From Haloplasmatales bacterium 4B (GTDB taxonomy: Bacteria; Bacillota_I; Bacilli_A; Haloplasmatales; Haloplasmataceae): 35,018 bases of DNA. The DNA lies in contig NSKI01000024.1 of assembly GCA_003586005.1 (NCBI GenBank), positions 1-35,018 of the forward strand. Direction: 5' to 3'. The notes under the pieces were generated by a model. The model was not told where the DNA came from. It made no database searches and saw nothing but the letters and a program-made list of their open reading frames with translations. A program made the translations under genes and the position numbers. Positions 1-8,204 of the stretch are shown here, one piece after another (positions within the stretch are counted from its first letter, which is position 1; the number at the start of each line of letters is the position of its first letter).

Positions 1-699
1 GATAAAAATTCACAAATATTTAATATATATGATAGAAAATACCATAATATAGATACTACCAGACTTATGATTGATAATTTAAAAATTAATGTAGAATCAG
101 AAAAAATAAATTTATATGGATATATTATTGATACCAAGACTACATATTTAGATATAAAGGCTGGTAATAGGCAGGAAAATATATCAATGATATTTAATCA
201 TTTAGATCCATTTATGTTTAACGAGTTAATAATGCACCTTTATGATAGTTTTACTAAGCTATCAGAAAATGAATACTATAATCGTGACGTTATTGATTTA
301 CTTTTTTTCAAATTTTTTAAGAATGAACAAAAGATTAGTTATAATAACGATAGGTATTATTTATATATGGAAAATATTAGAAACGTTAGCCCACACTCTA
401 AAAACACATATATTAACTCAAAAGATAATTTATTAATTCCGTGTTATGAAGATGATAAGGATGAAATTGATAAAGTATTTACTGATTCCATTGAAATTAC
501 AAATCTATCTAAACAAACAGAAATTCTTTATACCGCAAGTTCAAAGCTTGCTTATTCTGATAGTAAATTGATTTCAATTTTAACAGAAGGAAATAAAATG
601 TTTTCTGGCCATATCACATTTTCATTTGAAATAAAAACAATAAAGCAATATTTTAATCAAGAAGTTTTAAAAGATGTAACCTTAACAGCAAAAACATAA
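1..699 (+). CDS. Unrecognised protein, 5' end outside window
   Basis: The reading frame is open from the first base of the window, so the first ATG inside it (67) is probably internal and the gene is cut by the window edge. At least 232 residues are visible. They are polar and rich in Asn, Lys, Tyr and Ile, with no membrane segment, no signal peptide in the visible part and no motif I recognise. The C-terminal stretch has alternating beta-type character (ending around FEIKTIKQYFNQEVL). It is followed by a transposase relic and then by the convergent yebC gene, so it has no downstream operon partner. No function is proposed. Confidence 0.6.
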   Translation, partial: DKNSQIFNIYDRKYHNIDTTRLMIDNLKINVESEKINLYGYIIDTKTTYLDIKAGNRQENISMIFNHLDPFMFNELIMHLYDSFTKLSENEYYNRDVIDLLFFKFFKNEQKISYNNDRYYLYMENIRNVSPHSKNTYINSKDNLLIPCYEDDKDEIDKVFTDSIEITNLSKQTEILYTASSKLAYSDSKLISILTEGNKMFSGHITFSFEIKTIKQYFNQEVLKDVTLTAKT

Positions 700-737
700 T
701 TGAAGAAAACAATAAAAAAATCACTCAGACTTTGGTA

Positions 738-901
738 AGTTTCCCTTAAAGTAGACAGTGCAAAAAAATGAAGTGTGCTAACTACAGATTGGGAATCTTT
801 TTTTATGGGAAACGATTAATGAGACTTATTGGTATCTCGTCTAAGATAAATTAAAGGGCTTGATTCCGTTTGAATATCGAAATCAAGCCTTATTAAGTTA
901 A
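738..901 (+). pseudogene. Relic of an IS3-family (IS150-like) transposase
   Basis: Two short pieces of an IS3-type OrfB lie in different frames. Bases 807-851 read GKRLMRLIGISSKIN, which resembles the N-terminal HTH_21 region that precedes the DDE core. Bases 845-901 read KLKGLIPFEYRNQALLS and then a stop, the typical C-terminus of these transposases. The whole DDE catalytic core between them is missing. Upstream, around 738-770, the sequence CCTTAAAGTAGACAGTGCAAA resembles the left end of such elements, but I cannot find a matching right end. This is an internally deleted, inactive element. The C-terminal match is the more secure of the two. Confidence 0.6.
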
Positions 902-920
902 ATATATATTTATAAGTATA

Positions 921-1643
921 CTACTCTAATTCAACATTATGATATATTTCTTGAACATCATCTAGTTCATCTAGTAAACCAATTAAACGATTAAAGTTCT
1001 CTTTATCTTCTTCTTTTTCTAATTTTATATAGTCCATAGGAATCATGGAAATTTGATCTACTTCGATATTAATATTACTATTTGCCTCTTCTAATGCGGT
1101 TTTAATTTTATAAAGATCTGTTGGATTACCATAAACTGTTATCACATCATCATCAACTTCAATATCGTTTACATCAATATCAGCATTAATCAAGATTTCT
1201 AATGTTTCTTCTTCATTTAAACCAGTAAATGAAACAATAGAGTAGTTATTGTACATAAACGAGACACTTCCAGATACACCCATTTTGTTTTTTGTCTTTG
1301 TAAAACAATTACGAACTTCACTAACTGTTCTATTAACATTGTCAGTTAAGCAATCTACAATTACTGTAACTGCACCAGGGCCAAATCCTTCATATCTAAC
1401 TGAAGTATAATCCTCTTGAACACCACTTGAAGCTTTTTCAATAGCTCTTTTAATAATATCAGTAGGAACTTGAGCTTTTTTAGCTTTTTCAATAATTCTT
1501 TTTAATGATATGTTCATTTCTGGGTCAGCGACTCCTTGTTTAGCTGCAATATAAATTTCTTTTCCATATTGAGAGTAGACTTTTGTTTTTGCAGCAGCGG
1601 TTTTAGCCATTGCAGCTTTGCGTACTTCAAATGCTCTTCCCAT
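921..1643 (-). CDS. yebC: YebC/TACO1-family protein (YeeN/YebC2 type)
   Basis: This 240-residue protein begins MGRAFEVRKAAMAKTAAAKT and continues with YGKEIYIAAKQG, the hallmark N-terminus of the YebC/TACO1 family. The short form with YSQYGKEIY is closest to the Bacillus YeeN (YebC2) branch. The family was long annotated as transcriptional regulators. Work on TACO1 and bacterial YebC supports a role in translation, helping ribosomes at difficult proline-rich stretches. The start is placed at the ATG at 1643, because the ribosome binding site GAAAGG (1653-1658) lies 7-9 bases upstream. A longer frame from TTG at 1652 would overlap that site. The gene diverges from typA and has its own promoter. 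The family call is secure; the cellular role is from family knowledge. Confidence 0.93.
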   Translation of the reverse strand: MGRAFEVRKAAMAKTAAAKTKVYSQYGKEIYIAAKQGVADPEMNISLKRIIEKAKKAQVPTDIIKRAIEKASSGVQEDYTSVRYEGFGPGAVTVIVDCLTDNVNRTVSEVRNCFTKTKNKMGVSGSVSFMYNNYSIVSFTGLNEEETLEILINADIDVNDIEVDDDVITVYGNPTDLYKIKTALEEANSNINIEVDQISMIPMDYIKLEKEEDKENFNRLIGLLDELDDVQEIYHNVELE

Positions 1644-1682
1644 AAATATCAACCTTTCGTTTATTAAAATATTAACATTATA

Positions 1683-1711
1683 ATTTTAAACTATTTTAGT
1701 GTATTTCTCAA
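1683..1711 (-). promoter_or_regulatory. Promoter for yebC
   Basis: On the minus strand a -35 box TTGAGA (1706-1711) and a -10 box TAAAAT (1683-1688) are 17 bases apart, 40 bases upstream of the chosen yebC start. Confidence 0.55.
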
Positions 1712-1884
1712 CTTTTTTTAAAAAAAGAAAGAAAATTATGAATTTCTCTCTACAAATTAGCTTATTAATAAACCATTTTGGTTATTACAGGAATTAAAAC
1801 TAAATAAATACTATAGATATCTTCGCATAAAATAGTAATATTAGTCAAAATTTAATAAAAAACTTAGTTTATCATCAAAAATCA

Positions 1885-1913
1885 TTGATTAATAGGAAAA
1901 TTGAAGTTAAAAT
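1885..1913 (+). promoter_or_regulatory. Promoter for typA
   Basis: A -35 box TTGATT (1885-1890) and a -10 box TAAAAT (1908-1913) are separated by 17 bases, 34 bases before the typA ATG. An overlapping TATAAT at 1913-1918 is an alternative -10. Confidence 0.5.
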
Positions 1914-1947
1914 ATAATTTGTATGCGAAAAAAAGGATGGTAACATA

Positions 1948-3771
1948 ATGAATAATAGGCAAAAAATCATCAACATCGCGGTTATTGCACACGTAGATGC
2001 TGGTAAATCAACTTTAGTAGACGCTTTTCTATCACAAAGTGGTGTTTTTAGAGCTAACGAAGAAGTTGTAGATTGTGTAATGGACAGCAATGATTTGGAA
2101 AGAGAACGTGGAATTACAATATATTCTAAAAACTGCTCGGTTATTTATAAAGATTTTAAAATTAACATTGTTGACACACCAGGACATGCGGATTTTTCTT
2201 CAGAAGTCGAAAGAATAATGAAAACTGTTGATACCGTAATTTTATTGGTTGATTCAAGTGAAGGACCAATGCCACAAACAAGGTTTGTTTTACAAAAATC
2301 ATTAGAATTAGGGATAAGACCGATTCTACTAATAAATAAAATTGATAAAAAAGATCAAAGAGCTGATGAGGTAGTAAATATGGTATTTGATTTATTTGTT
2401 GAGCTTAGCGCAAATGAACAACAATTAGACTTCCCGATATTATATGGAATTGCCCGTGAAGGTGTGGTTAGATATGAAATGGAGGATCAAAATAAAGATT
2501 TAGTGCCATTATTTGAGACTATAATTGATCATGTAGATAGTTATCCTGATTTAAATGAGGAACCCCTTCAACTACAGGTTTCTTCATTAGGTTACGATGA
2601 ATATATTGGTAGATTAGGTATTGGTAGAATTTTTCAAGGTAAAATTAGTGAAGGACAAACAGTATCAGTATTTAATCGTGACGGAAATATTGTAAAGCGT
2701 AAAATTTCACATGTGTTTATTTATACTGGGTTAAAAAAAATATCAGTTCATGAAGCATATAGTGGTGATATAGTAGTTCTATCTGGAATTAGTGATATTT
2801 CAATTGGAGAGACCATATGTGAAGAAAACAAAGTTATACCAATGGAATTAATTAAAATTGAAGAACCAACATTATCGATGAATTTTTTAGTAAATAAATC
2901 ACCTTTTGCCGGTTTAAGTGGTAAATTTGTTACATCTAGACATATTAAAAGCCGTTTAGAAAAAGAATTAGAGGTTAACGTTGGATTAAAAGTTGAACCC
3001 ATTAACGACGTAGAGGGTTTTAAAGTTTCTGGTCGTGGGGAGTTACACTTATCAATTTTAATTGAAAATATGCGCAGAGAAGGATATGAATTAGCAATCT
3101 CTAAGCCTGAAGTAATTATGCATCGTGAAAATGATAAATTAATTGAGCCAGTTGAACGTGTAATTTGTAATGTGCCTGAAGAATATACAGGTGCTGTAAT
3201 AACAAAATTAAATTTACGTAAAGGAACACTAGTTTCAATGAATGTTGAAAGTAATTATGCAAGAATTGAATATTTAGTATCAACTCGAGGTTTAATTGGA
3301 TATCGTAGGGAATTTATTAATGATACAAGAGGAAAAGGAACTTTGATTAGAAGGTTTGACACTTTTGATGATTATAAAGGAGAAATTCCACAACGGGAAA
3401 ATGGAGTTATGATATCTCAAGTAACGGGTGAATCAATGACGTATTCACTATATAATTTAAGTGATCGTGGACAGATGATTATTAATCCAGGGATCAAAGT
3501 ATATGAAGGAATGATTGTTGGTATTTGCAACAAAAATACTGATTTGACAGTCAATCCATGTAAAAACAAAAAGCTAACAAATATGCGTTCATCAAGTAGT
3601 GATGATTCAATGCGGCTTCAAACTCCAAGAATTTTCACTTTAGAAGAAGCATTAGAATTTGTAAATGACGATGAACTAGTAGAAGTTACTCCAAAAGACA
3701 TTAGATTAAGAAAAAAACATTTAACCTTATTAGAACGTAAAAGAAATCAAAAAGAATTTGTTGTAATTTAG
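1948..3771 (+). CDS. typA: TypA/BipA ribosome-associated GTPase, divergent
   Basis: This 607-residue protein has the usual TypA length and domain order: GTPase domain (about 1-200), EF-Tu-like beta barrel, EF-G-like domains III and V, and the TypA-specific C-terminus. The G motifs are visible: P-loop AHVDAGKST (14-22), RGITI (54-58), DTPGH (76-80) and NKID (130-133). SGRGELHLSILIENMRREGY and TRGLIGYR are diagnostic of TypA rather than EF-G. TypA/BipA binds the ribosome and helps 50S assembly and growth at low temperature or under stress. The P-loop is unusual: most TypA proteins have AHVDHGKTT, while this one has the AHVDAGKST form seen in EF-G and TetM. The ribosome binding site AAAGGATGG precedes the ATG by 7-8 bases. 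A second, canonical copy elsewhere in the genome is possible. Confidence 0.92.
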   Translation: MNNRQKIINIAVIAHVDAGKSTLVDAFLSQSGVFRANEEVVDCVMDSNDLERERGITIYSKNCSVIYKDFKINIVDTPGHADFSSEVERIMKTVDTVILLVDSSEGPMPQTRFVLQKSLELGIRPILLINKIDKKDQRADEVVNMVFDLFVELSANEQQLDFPILYGIAREGVVRYEMEDQNKDLVPLFETIIDHVDSYPDLNEEPLQLQVSSLGYDEYIGRLGIGRIFQGKISEGQTVSVFNRDGNIVKRKISHVFIYTGLKKISVHEAYSGDIVVLSGISDISIGETICEENKVIPMELIKIEEPTLSMNFLVNKSPFAGLSGKFVTSRHIKSRLEKELEVNVGLKVEPINDVEGFKVSGRGELHLSILIENMRREGYELAISKPEVIMHRENDKLIEPVERVICNVPEEYTGAVITKLNLRKGTLVSMNVESNYARIEYLVSTRGLIGYRREFINDTRGKGTLIRRFDTFDDYKGEIPQRENGVMISQVTGESMTYSLYNLSDRGQMIINPGIKVYEGMIVGICNKNTDLTVNPCKNKKLTNMRSSSSDDSMRLQTPRIFTLEEALEFVNDDELVEVTPKDIRLRKKHLTLLERKRNQKEFVVI

Positions 3772-3772
3772 T

Positions 3773-3789
3773 AATTGTCAATGACAATT
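3773..3789. repeat. Perfect 8-bp inverted repeat after typA
   Basis: AATTGTCA and TGACAATT flank a single A directly after the typA stop. It is too AT-rich and lacks a T-tract, so it is unlikely to terminate on its own; it may be a protein-binding palindrome or chance. Confidence 0.3.
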
Positions 3790-3870
3790 ATCTAGAGAAA
3801 TAAACAGGTGTGTTAGTGACTGTAAAAGCAAAGTTTGTCCACAAATTATTGGGAACTATAGTTTTCAAAT

Positions 3871-3904
3871 GACCGTCGACTTTATTGTCGGCGGTTTTAT
3901 TTGA
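3871..3904 (+). terminator. Rho-independent terminator of the typA unit
   Basis: The stem ACCGTCGAC (3872-3880) pairs with GTCGGCGGT (3887-3895) over nine positions with one G-T wobble, a six-base loop and a following T-rich run. Its T-run abuts the -35 box of the next promoter at 3901. The 80 bases between the typA stop and this stem hold no gene that I can see. Confidence 0.8.
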
Positions 3905-3929
3905 CAATAAAGGAGTTTTCATATAAAAT
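3901..3929 (+). promoter_or_regulatory. Promoter of the GH16 relic / lacI unit
   Basis: A consensus -35 TTGACA (3901-3906) and a -10 TAAAAT (3924-3929) are spaced by 17 bases. It points into the GH16 relic and the repressor gene behind it, so the repressor is probably autoregulated through the operator just downstream. Confidence 0.75.
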
Positions 3930-3934
3930 ATATC

Positions 3935-3948
3935 CGAAATCGTTTTCG
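3935..3948. promoter_or_regulatory. LacI-family operator O1
   Basis: CGAAATCGTTTTCG is the reverse complement of the site before the GH30 gene (6832-6845) and differs at one position from the reverse complement of the site at 5766-5779. It begins exactly five bases after the -10 box, over the expected transcription start, the classic position for repression. The central CG and flanking GAAA/TTTC halves are typical of LacI/GalR proteins. Confidence 0.75.
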
Positions 3949-3961
3949 ATAATAGGGAATT

Positions 3962-4427
3962 ATGAAAAACTTTAAATTAAGTTTACAATAACTCTACTAG
4001 TATCTTGTGTTAAAAACGTACATAATACAGCTTATACAATTTTAGCTACGACTGAAGATCAACTCCCTGTTGATTTACGGAAATGCGGTGAACCATATAA
4101 AGGTGATTATACTGTTATTTGGTGTGATGAATTTAATTACAATGTAGTCCCTAATCCAAACAAGTGGAAATACGACATAGGTGGTGGCTGGGGTAATCAG
4201 GAAGTTATGATTTAAGCATGAAATTCTCTAGTTTTTGGGAAGATAATTTATACCACTTCTATTTTGCCACTGGTGGTTTTGATAAATGGAGAACAATTAC
4301 TGCCATTAAACCAATTACACTTGTTAAAGATGAAAATTCACAAAAATATATGCGCGTAGTACAGAAGTATGGAGATGTATTTTGGTTAAACTGGTTCAAA
4401 CTAGAAAAAAGGAATAGTGAATTATAA
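3962..4427 (+). pseudogene. Broken GH16 laminarinase-type lipoprotein with CBM6-like tail
   Basis: The ATG at 3962 follows a ribosome binding site (AGGGAA). MKNFKLSLQ is followed, after a frameshift near 3985, by TITLLVSCVKN, which looks like a lipoprotein signal with a lipobox cysteine. The same frame continues to DYTVIWCDEFN, NKWKYDIGGGWGNQE, the characteristic N-terminal strand region of GH16 endo-beta-1,3-glucanases, and stops at 4213. The next frame (4218-4427) reads TGGFDKWRTI and GDVFWLNWFKLE, like the C-terminal half of a CBM6 carbohydrate-binding module. The roughly 200 residues between, including the catalytic ExDxxE motif, are gone. The 69-residue frame at 4218 should not be taken as an independent gene. 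The GH16 assignment is strong and the CBM6 assignment moderate. Confidence 0.75.
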
Positions 4428-4451
4428 CATTCTCATATTAGGAGTGAAAAA

Positions 4452-5465
4452 ATGTTAACAATAAAAGATATATCAAAAAAAACAGGATATTCTATTACAA
4501 CAGTTTCAAAAGCTTTTAATGGATATAGTGATATAAGTGATAAAGCAAAAAAAACAATTCTTAAAACAGCTAAAGAACTTGGATATCAGCCCAATGCGAG
4601 TGCAAGATCTTTAGTTACCAAAAAAAGCTGGACGATCGGAGTAGTTTTTGAAGAAAGAACTGGCGTTGGAATAACTCATCCTTTTTTTGGAAATATATTA
4701 GATAAATTTAAGAACTATGTTGAAAAAGAAGGCTATGATATTTTATTTATTTCTCAACTAATCGGTATTAGTGGCAATAGTTATATTAATCATTGTCGAC
4801 AAAAGGGAGTAGATGGAATTATCATATTATGTTCTTATGTTGAAGAAAATTCTATAAAGTGTTTAATTGAAAGCAATATTCCTAGTATTGTGATTGATCA
4901 TGATACTGATTTAACAAATTGTATTTATACAGATAATTATAAAAGCACTTATAACGCTGTTAAATATTTAATAGACAAAGGTCATAAAAAAATAGCGCAT
5001 ATTCATGGTGATTTACAATCTTACGCTGGTAGTGAACGTCTTAAAGGCTATAAGCAAGCATTAGCTGACCATAATTTACCTTATAAGGACGCTTTCTTGT
5101 TTGAAGGAATTTCTTACTCGATGAAAGAAGGACATCAAAGAGGTTTAGAAATTGCTACCATGGTTAATAAACCAACAGCAATTGTTATTGCTGGTGATAA
5201 TCTAGCTATTGGAGTAATGAAGGCTTTTCAAGAACAGAACATTGAAATACCAGATGATATTTCGATTATTGGTTTTGATAATATCGAATTATCAAATTTA
5301 GTAACTCCTTCTTTATCTACTATAAACCAAGATAAAGAACAAATTGCTTATCTAGCAGCCAAGTGCTTAATAAACCAAATTGAAAATAAGGCAAAAAAAT
5401 ATGACAAGATTAAGATTAAAGGAAAATTAATTGAAAGAAATACTGTTAAAAATATTTGCAAATAA
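4452..5465 (+). CDS. LacI/GalR-family repressor of the beta-glucan locus
   Basis: This 337-residue regulator has the canonical layout. The helix-turn-helix is at residues 2-24 (TIKDISKKTGYSITTVSKAF), followed by the hinge helix (QPNASARSL) and a periplasmic-binding-protein-like effector domain to the C-terminus, with the family signatures IIGFDNIELS and TPSLSTINQD. The ribosome binding site TAGGAG lies 7-8 bases before the ATG. The three matching operators at 3935, 5766 and 6832 flank its neighbours and are the likely targets; the effector is probably a gluco-oligosaccharide or its phosphorylated breakdown product (inference). It is not obviously CcpA, given its position inside a catabolic cluster. 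Confidence 0.92.
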   Translation: MLTIKDISKKTGYSITTVSKAFNGYSDISDKAKKTILKTAKELGYQPNASARSLVTKKSWTIGVVFEERTGVGITHPFFGNILDKFKNYVEKEGYDILFISQLIGISGNSYINHCRQKGVDGIIILCSYVEENSIKCLIESNIPSIVIDHDTDLTNCIYTDNYKSTYNAVKYLIDKGHKKIAHIHGDLQSYAGSERLKGYKQALADHNLPYKDAFLFEGISYSMKEGHQRGLEIATMVNKPTAIVIAGDNLAIGVMKAFQEQNIEIPDDISIIGFDNIELSNLVTPSLSTINQDKEQIAYLAAKCLINQIENKAKKYDKIKIKGKLIERNTVKNICK

Positions 5466-5739
5466 GGGCTAGTAAAATGGTTTTTTGGAGAAGAATACAA
5501 AATAAAAGGTAAAATTGAGTATTATATTTTTTGGGGTTAAGTTAAAAATCAAATATCTGGAGAAATTGTCCAAACAAATGTTGATTTATATCTGAAACCT
5601 AAAATTGTAAAACTATTGCTTTTTCAAGTTAGAAAAAGATACAAACATTCATTATAAATTTCTACAAGATTCAACAGAATTAGAAATCGATGTTTCTATC
5701 TTAAAAAAACAATCCAATTTGTCTGTATTTATTGACTGA
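5466..5739 (+). pseudogene. Possible decayed coding remnant between lacI and the reductase
   Basis: No intact gene lies in this stretch. Two open pieces in different frames look like former coding sequence: about 5544-5658 (contains SGEIVQTNVDLYLKPK) and about 5636-5739 (contains QDSTELEIDVSILKKQ, ending SVFID and a stop). The second resembles the C-terminal beta-sandwich strands of several glycoside hydrolases, but I cannot name a family. Given the two decayed GH16 genes nearby, a third lost hydrolase is plausible but not shown. Confidence 0.3.
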
Positions 5740-5760
5740 AAATATATAGTAAGGTATAAT
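5732..5760 (+). promoter_or_regulatory. Promoter of the reductase-GH30-phosphorylase unit
   Basis: A -35 TTGACT (5732-5737) and a perfect -10 TATAAT (5755-5760) are 17 bases apart. The arrangement with the following operator is the same, to the base, as at 3901-3948. Confidence 0.85.
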
Positions 5761-5765
5761 ATTCA

Positions 5766-5779
5766 CGAAAACGGTTTCG
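5766..5779. promoter_or_regulatory. LacI-family operator O2
   Basis: CGAAAACGGTTTCG lies over the predicted transcription start, five bases after the -10 box, and matches O1 and O3 except for one central G. Confidence 0.78.
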
Positions 5780-5803
5780 GTCAACTTTTTTTTGGAGGTA
5801 AAA

Positions 5804-6796
5804 ATGAATTTTAAAGCAAGCAAAAATCAATATCAAAATATGATTTATAATAAATCTGGAAATAGTGGTTTAAAACTACCTGCTATCTCTTTAGGATTGT
5901 GGCATAATTTTGGAAGTGTTGATAATTTTGATAATGCAAAAGCAATGCTTCTACAAGCATTTGATTTAGGTATAACCCATTTCGATTTGGCGAATAATTA
6001 TGGTCCTAATCCAGGAAGCGCAGAGACAACACTTCGAAAAGTATTAAAAAGAGAGCTTCAATCTTATCGTAATGAGCTTGTTATATCAACAAAGGCTGGT
6101 TATGGAATGTGGCCTGGCCCTTATGGTGATTTTGGTTCAAAAAAATATCTTGTTTCAAGCTTAGATGATAGTTTGAAAAGATTAGGTTTGGAATATGTAG
6201 ATATATTTTATCATCATCGACCAGATCCTAATACACCACTAGAAGAAACAATGAGAACATTAGATTTATTTGTTCGCCAAGGAAAAGCATTGTATGTTGG
6301 TATATCTAATTATAGTGCAAACGAAACTAAACTGGCTTCACAAATTTTAAATGATTTAGGAACTCCTTGTTTAATTAATCAATCTTCTTATTCAATGTTT
6401 AATCGCTCTATTGAAGATAGTTTATTAAATGTTTGTGAACAAGAGGGAATAGGAATTATGGCCTTTATGCCTCTTCAACAAGGATTATTAACTGATAAAT
6501 ATATAAACGGAATACCAGCTAATTCAAGAGCGGCTGGAGGAAGTCCTTTTTTAAATCAAAATGATATTAATGAAAGTAAAGTAAATAAAATTAAAGCTTT
6601 AACTGCGATAGCCCAAAATAGAGAACAAAATTTAGCACAAATGGCTATTGCTTGGGTTTTAAGACATAAAGCAGTTACTTCAGCATTAATTGGAGCTAGT
6701 CGTCCATCGCAAATTATTGATAATGTTAAAGCCTTATCTAATTTGAATTTTACAGAGTATGAATTGAATAATATTGAAAATATATTAACTACATAA
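5804..6796 (+). CDS. Aldo/keto reductase, YghZ (AKR14)-like
   Basis: This 330-residue NAD(P)H-dependent reductase has the (beta/alpha)8 AKR pattern, with the catalytic tetrad visible as D61, Y66, K97 and H137/H138. LPAISLGLWHNFG, GSAETTLRK and GMWPGPYG match the YghZ branch, whose E. coli member reduces L-glyceraldehyde 3-phosphate and methylglyoxal. The start is the ATG at 5804, because GGAGG (5794-5798) lies five bases upstream; a longer frame from TTG at 5792 would overlap that site. It is the first gene after operator O2, so it probably acts on an aldehyde or sugar-derived carbonyl from glucan breakdown, though the true substrate cannot be read from sequence. Confidence 0.88.
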   Translation: MNFKASKNQYQNMIYNKSGNSGLKLPAISLGLWHNFGSVDNFDNAKAMLLQAFDLGITHFDLANNYGPNPGSAETTLRKVLKRELQSYRNELVISTKAGYGMWPGPYGDFGSKKYLVSSLDDSLKRLGLEYVDIFYHHRPDPNTPLEETMRTLDLFVRQGKALYVGISNYSANETKLASQILNDLGTPCLINQSSYSMFNRSIEDSLLNVCEQEGIGIMAFMPLQQGLLTDKYINGIPANSRAAGGSPFLNQNDINESKVNKIKALTAIAQNREQNLAQMAIAWVLRHKAVTSALIGASRPSQIIDNVKALSNLNFTEYELNNIENILTT

Positions 6797-6799
6797 TAT

Positions 6800-6819
6800 G
6801 GCAACAAAGTTGTCTTTTT
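6800..6819 (+). terminator. Weak hairpin after the reductase gene
   Basis: GGCAAC and GTTGTC form a six-base stem with one wobble and a three-base loop, followed by TTTTT. It is short, so it probably only attenuates transcription into the GH30 gene. Confidence 0.4.
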
Positions 6820-6831
6820 ATGTAAGGCTAA

Positions 6832-6845
6832 CGAAAACGATTTCG
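6832..6845. promoter_or_regulatory. LacI-family operator O3
   Basis: CGAAAACGATTTCG, the exact reverse complement of O1, lies 22 bases before the GH30 start. I find no convincing -10/-35 pair placed as at O1 and O2, so it may be an auxiliary or road-block site inside the transcription unit. Confidence 0.7.
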
Positions 6846-6867
6846 ATTAAATAAGGATGGTGAAATA

Positions 6868-8202
6868 ATGGAAAATTATTATATAGTAACTTCTAAAACT
6901 ACAAATGAAAAATTTAATAAATATCCTTTATCCTTCACTCAAAAGGATAAGAATATAGCTACTATTAAAATTGATCAAAATATTAAATATCAACAAATAA
7001 TTGGTTTTGGTGGAGCTTTTACAGAGTCTTCGGCTTATACATTATCTAAACTGACTGAAGATAAAAGGAAAGAAGTCATAGAGGCATATTTTAATCAAGA
7101 AAAAGGTATTAATTATTCAATTGGTCGTGTTCATATCAACAGTTGTGATTTTTCTCTAGGAAATTACACTTATGTTTCAAAAAATGATAATAAATTAAAG
7201 ACTTTTGATATTTCGCATGATTATAAATGGGTGGTTCCTTTAATAAAAGCTGCAAGTATCGAACGTGGAGAAAAAATAAAAATTTTAGCCTCACCTTGGA
7301 GTCCCCCAGCGTGGATGAAATCGAACAAAGACATGAATAATGGTGGGAAATTATTAGATGAGTACAAAGATTCATGGGCTTTGTATTATACCAAATTTAT
7401 AAAAGCCTACCAAAAAGCTGGAATAAATATAAAAGCTATAACTGTACAAAATGAACCGGCTGCAGTTCAAGTTTGGGATTCTTGTATTTATAGTGGTGAA
7501 GAAGAGAGAGATTTTATAAAAAATTATCTGGGACCTACAATGGAGCGAGAGGGTTTAGGACACATCAAGATATTAATTTGGGATCATAACCGAGATATTA
7601 TCGTTGAGAGATCAAAGGCAGTTCTTGAGGATCCGGACGCAGCTAAATACGTTTGGGGAACAGCTTTTCATTGGTATGTTAGTGAGGCCTTTGAGAATGT
7701 TTCAAAGGTGCATGAATTGTTTCCTGATAAACACCTGTTATTTACTGAAGGATGTCAAGAGGGTGGCTGTCATATTGGCTCATGGGACACTGGCGAAAGG
7801 TATGCCCGCAATATGATCGGAGATATGAACAATTATTGTGAAGGCTACCTTGACTGGAACCTTTGTCTAGATGAGACTGGTGGACCTAATCACGTGAACA
7901 ATTTATGTGATGCACCAATTATAATCATACCTAAAAAAAATAAGGTCATTTATAATAGTTCCTATTATTATATTGGTCACTTTAGTAAGTATGTTTTACC
8001 AAAAGCTTATCGTATAGCTAGTTTTGTAAGCGATAATAGATTAAATGTAATATCATTTTTAAACCCAAACAATCAAACAGTTGTAGTAGTATTGAATCAA
8101 ACAAATGAAAAGATTTTATATACACTTGAAATAAACAATCAAACCACTACAATTGAAAGTTTGCCACATTCAATTCATACAATAATTTACAATACTAAAT
8201 GA
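6868..8202 (+). CDS. Cytoplasmic GH30 beta-glucanase/beta-glucosidase
   Basis: This 444-residue protein belongs to the GH30 glucosylceramidase-like family, which holds beta-1,6-glucanases and beta-glucosidases. The family opening IIGFGGAFTESSAYTL and the segment SPWSPPAWMK are present. The acid/base is E196 in TVQNEP and the nucleophile E294 in LLFTEGC, both on the expected (beta/alpha)8 strands; the C-terminal beta-sandwich ends the protein. There is no signal peptide, so it should act on imported oligosaccharides. In a locus with laminarinase relics, removing beta-1,6 branches from laminarin fragments is a sensible role (inference). A ribosome binding site AAGGATGG and operator O3 precede it. 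Confidence 0.9.
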   Translation: MENYYIVTSKTTNEKFNKYPLSFTQKDKNIATIKIDQNIKYQQIIGFGGAFTESSAYTLSKLTEDKRKEVIEAYFNQEKGINYSIGRVHINSCDFSLGNYTYVSKNDNKLKTFDISHDYKWVVPLIKAASIERGEKIKILASPWSPPAWMKSNKDMNNGGKLLDEYKDSWALYYTKFIKAYQKAGINIKAITVQNEPAAVQVWDSCIYSGEEERDFIKNYLGPTMEREGLGHIKILIWDHNRDIIVERSKAVLEDPDAAKYVWGTAFHWYVSEAFENVSKVHELFPDKHLLFTEGCQEGGCHIGSWDTGERYARNMIGDMNNYCEGYLDWNLCLDETGGPNHVNNLCDAPIIIIPKKNKVIYNSSYYYIGHFSKYVLPKAYRIASFVSDNRLNVISFLNPNNQTVVVVLNQTNEKILYTLEINNQTTTIESLPHSIHTIIYNTK

Positions 8203-8204
8203 TA

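Noticed and set aside
3790-3870. Possible riboswitch or small RNA ending in the hairpin at 3871
   Set aside because: I could not match the sequence to a known riboswitch core and no promoter precedes it; it is most simply the 3' untranslated part of typA.
4218-4427. Independent 69-codon gene
   Set aside because: It has no ribosome binding site of its own and reads like the tail of a CBM6 module that belongs to the GH16 relic just upstream.
6800-6845. A separate promoter for the GH30 gene
   Set aside because: TTGTCT is present but no -10 box lies at a workable distance, so the gene is more likely read from the promoter at 5732.
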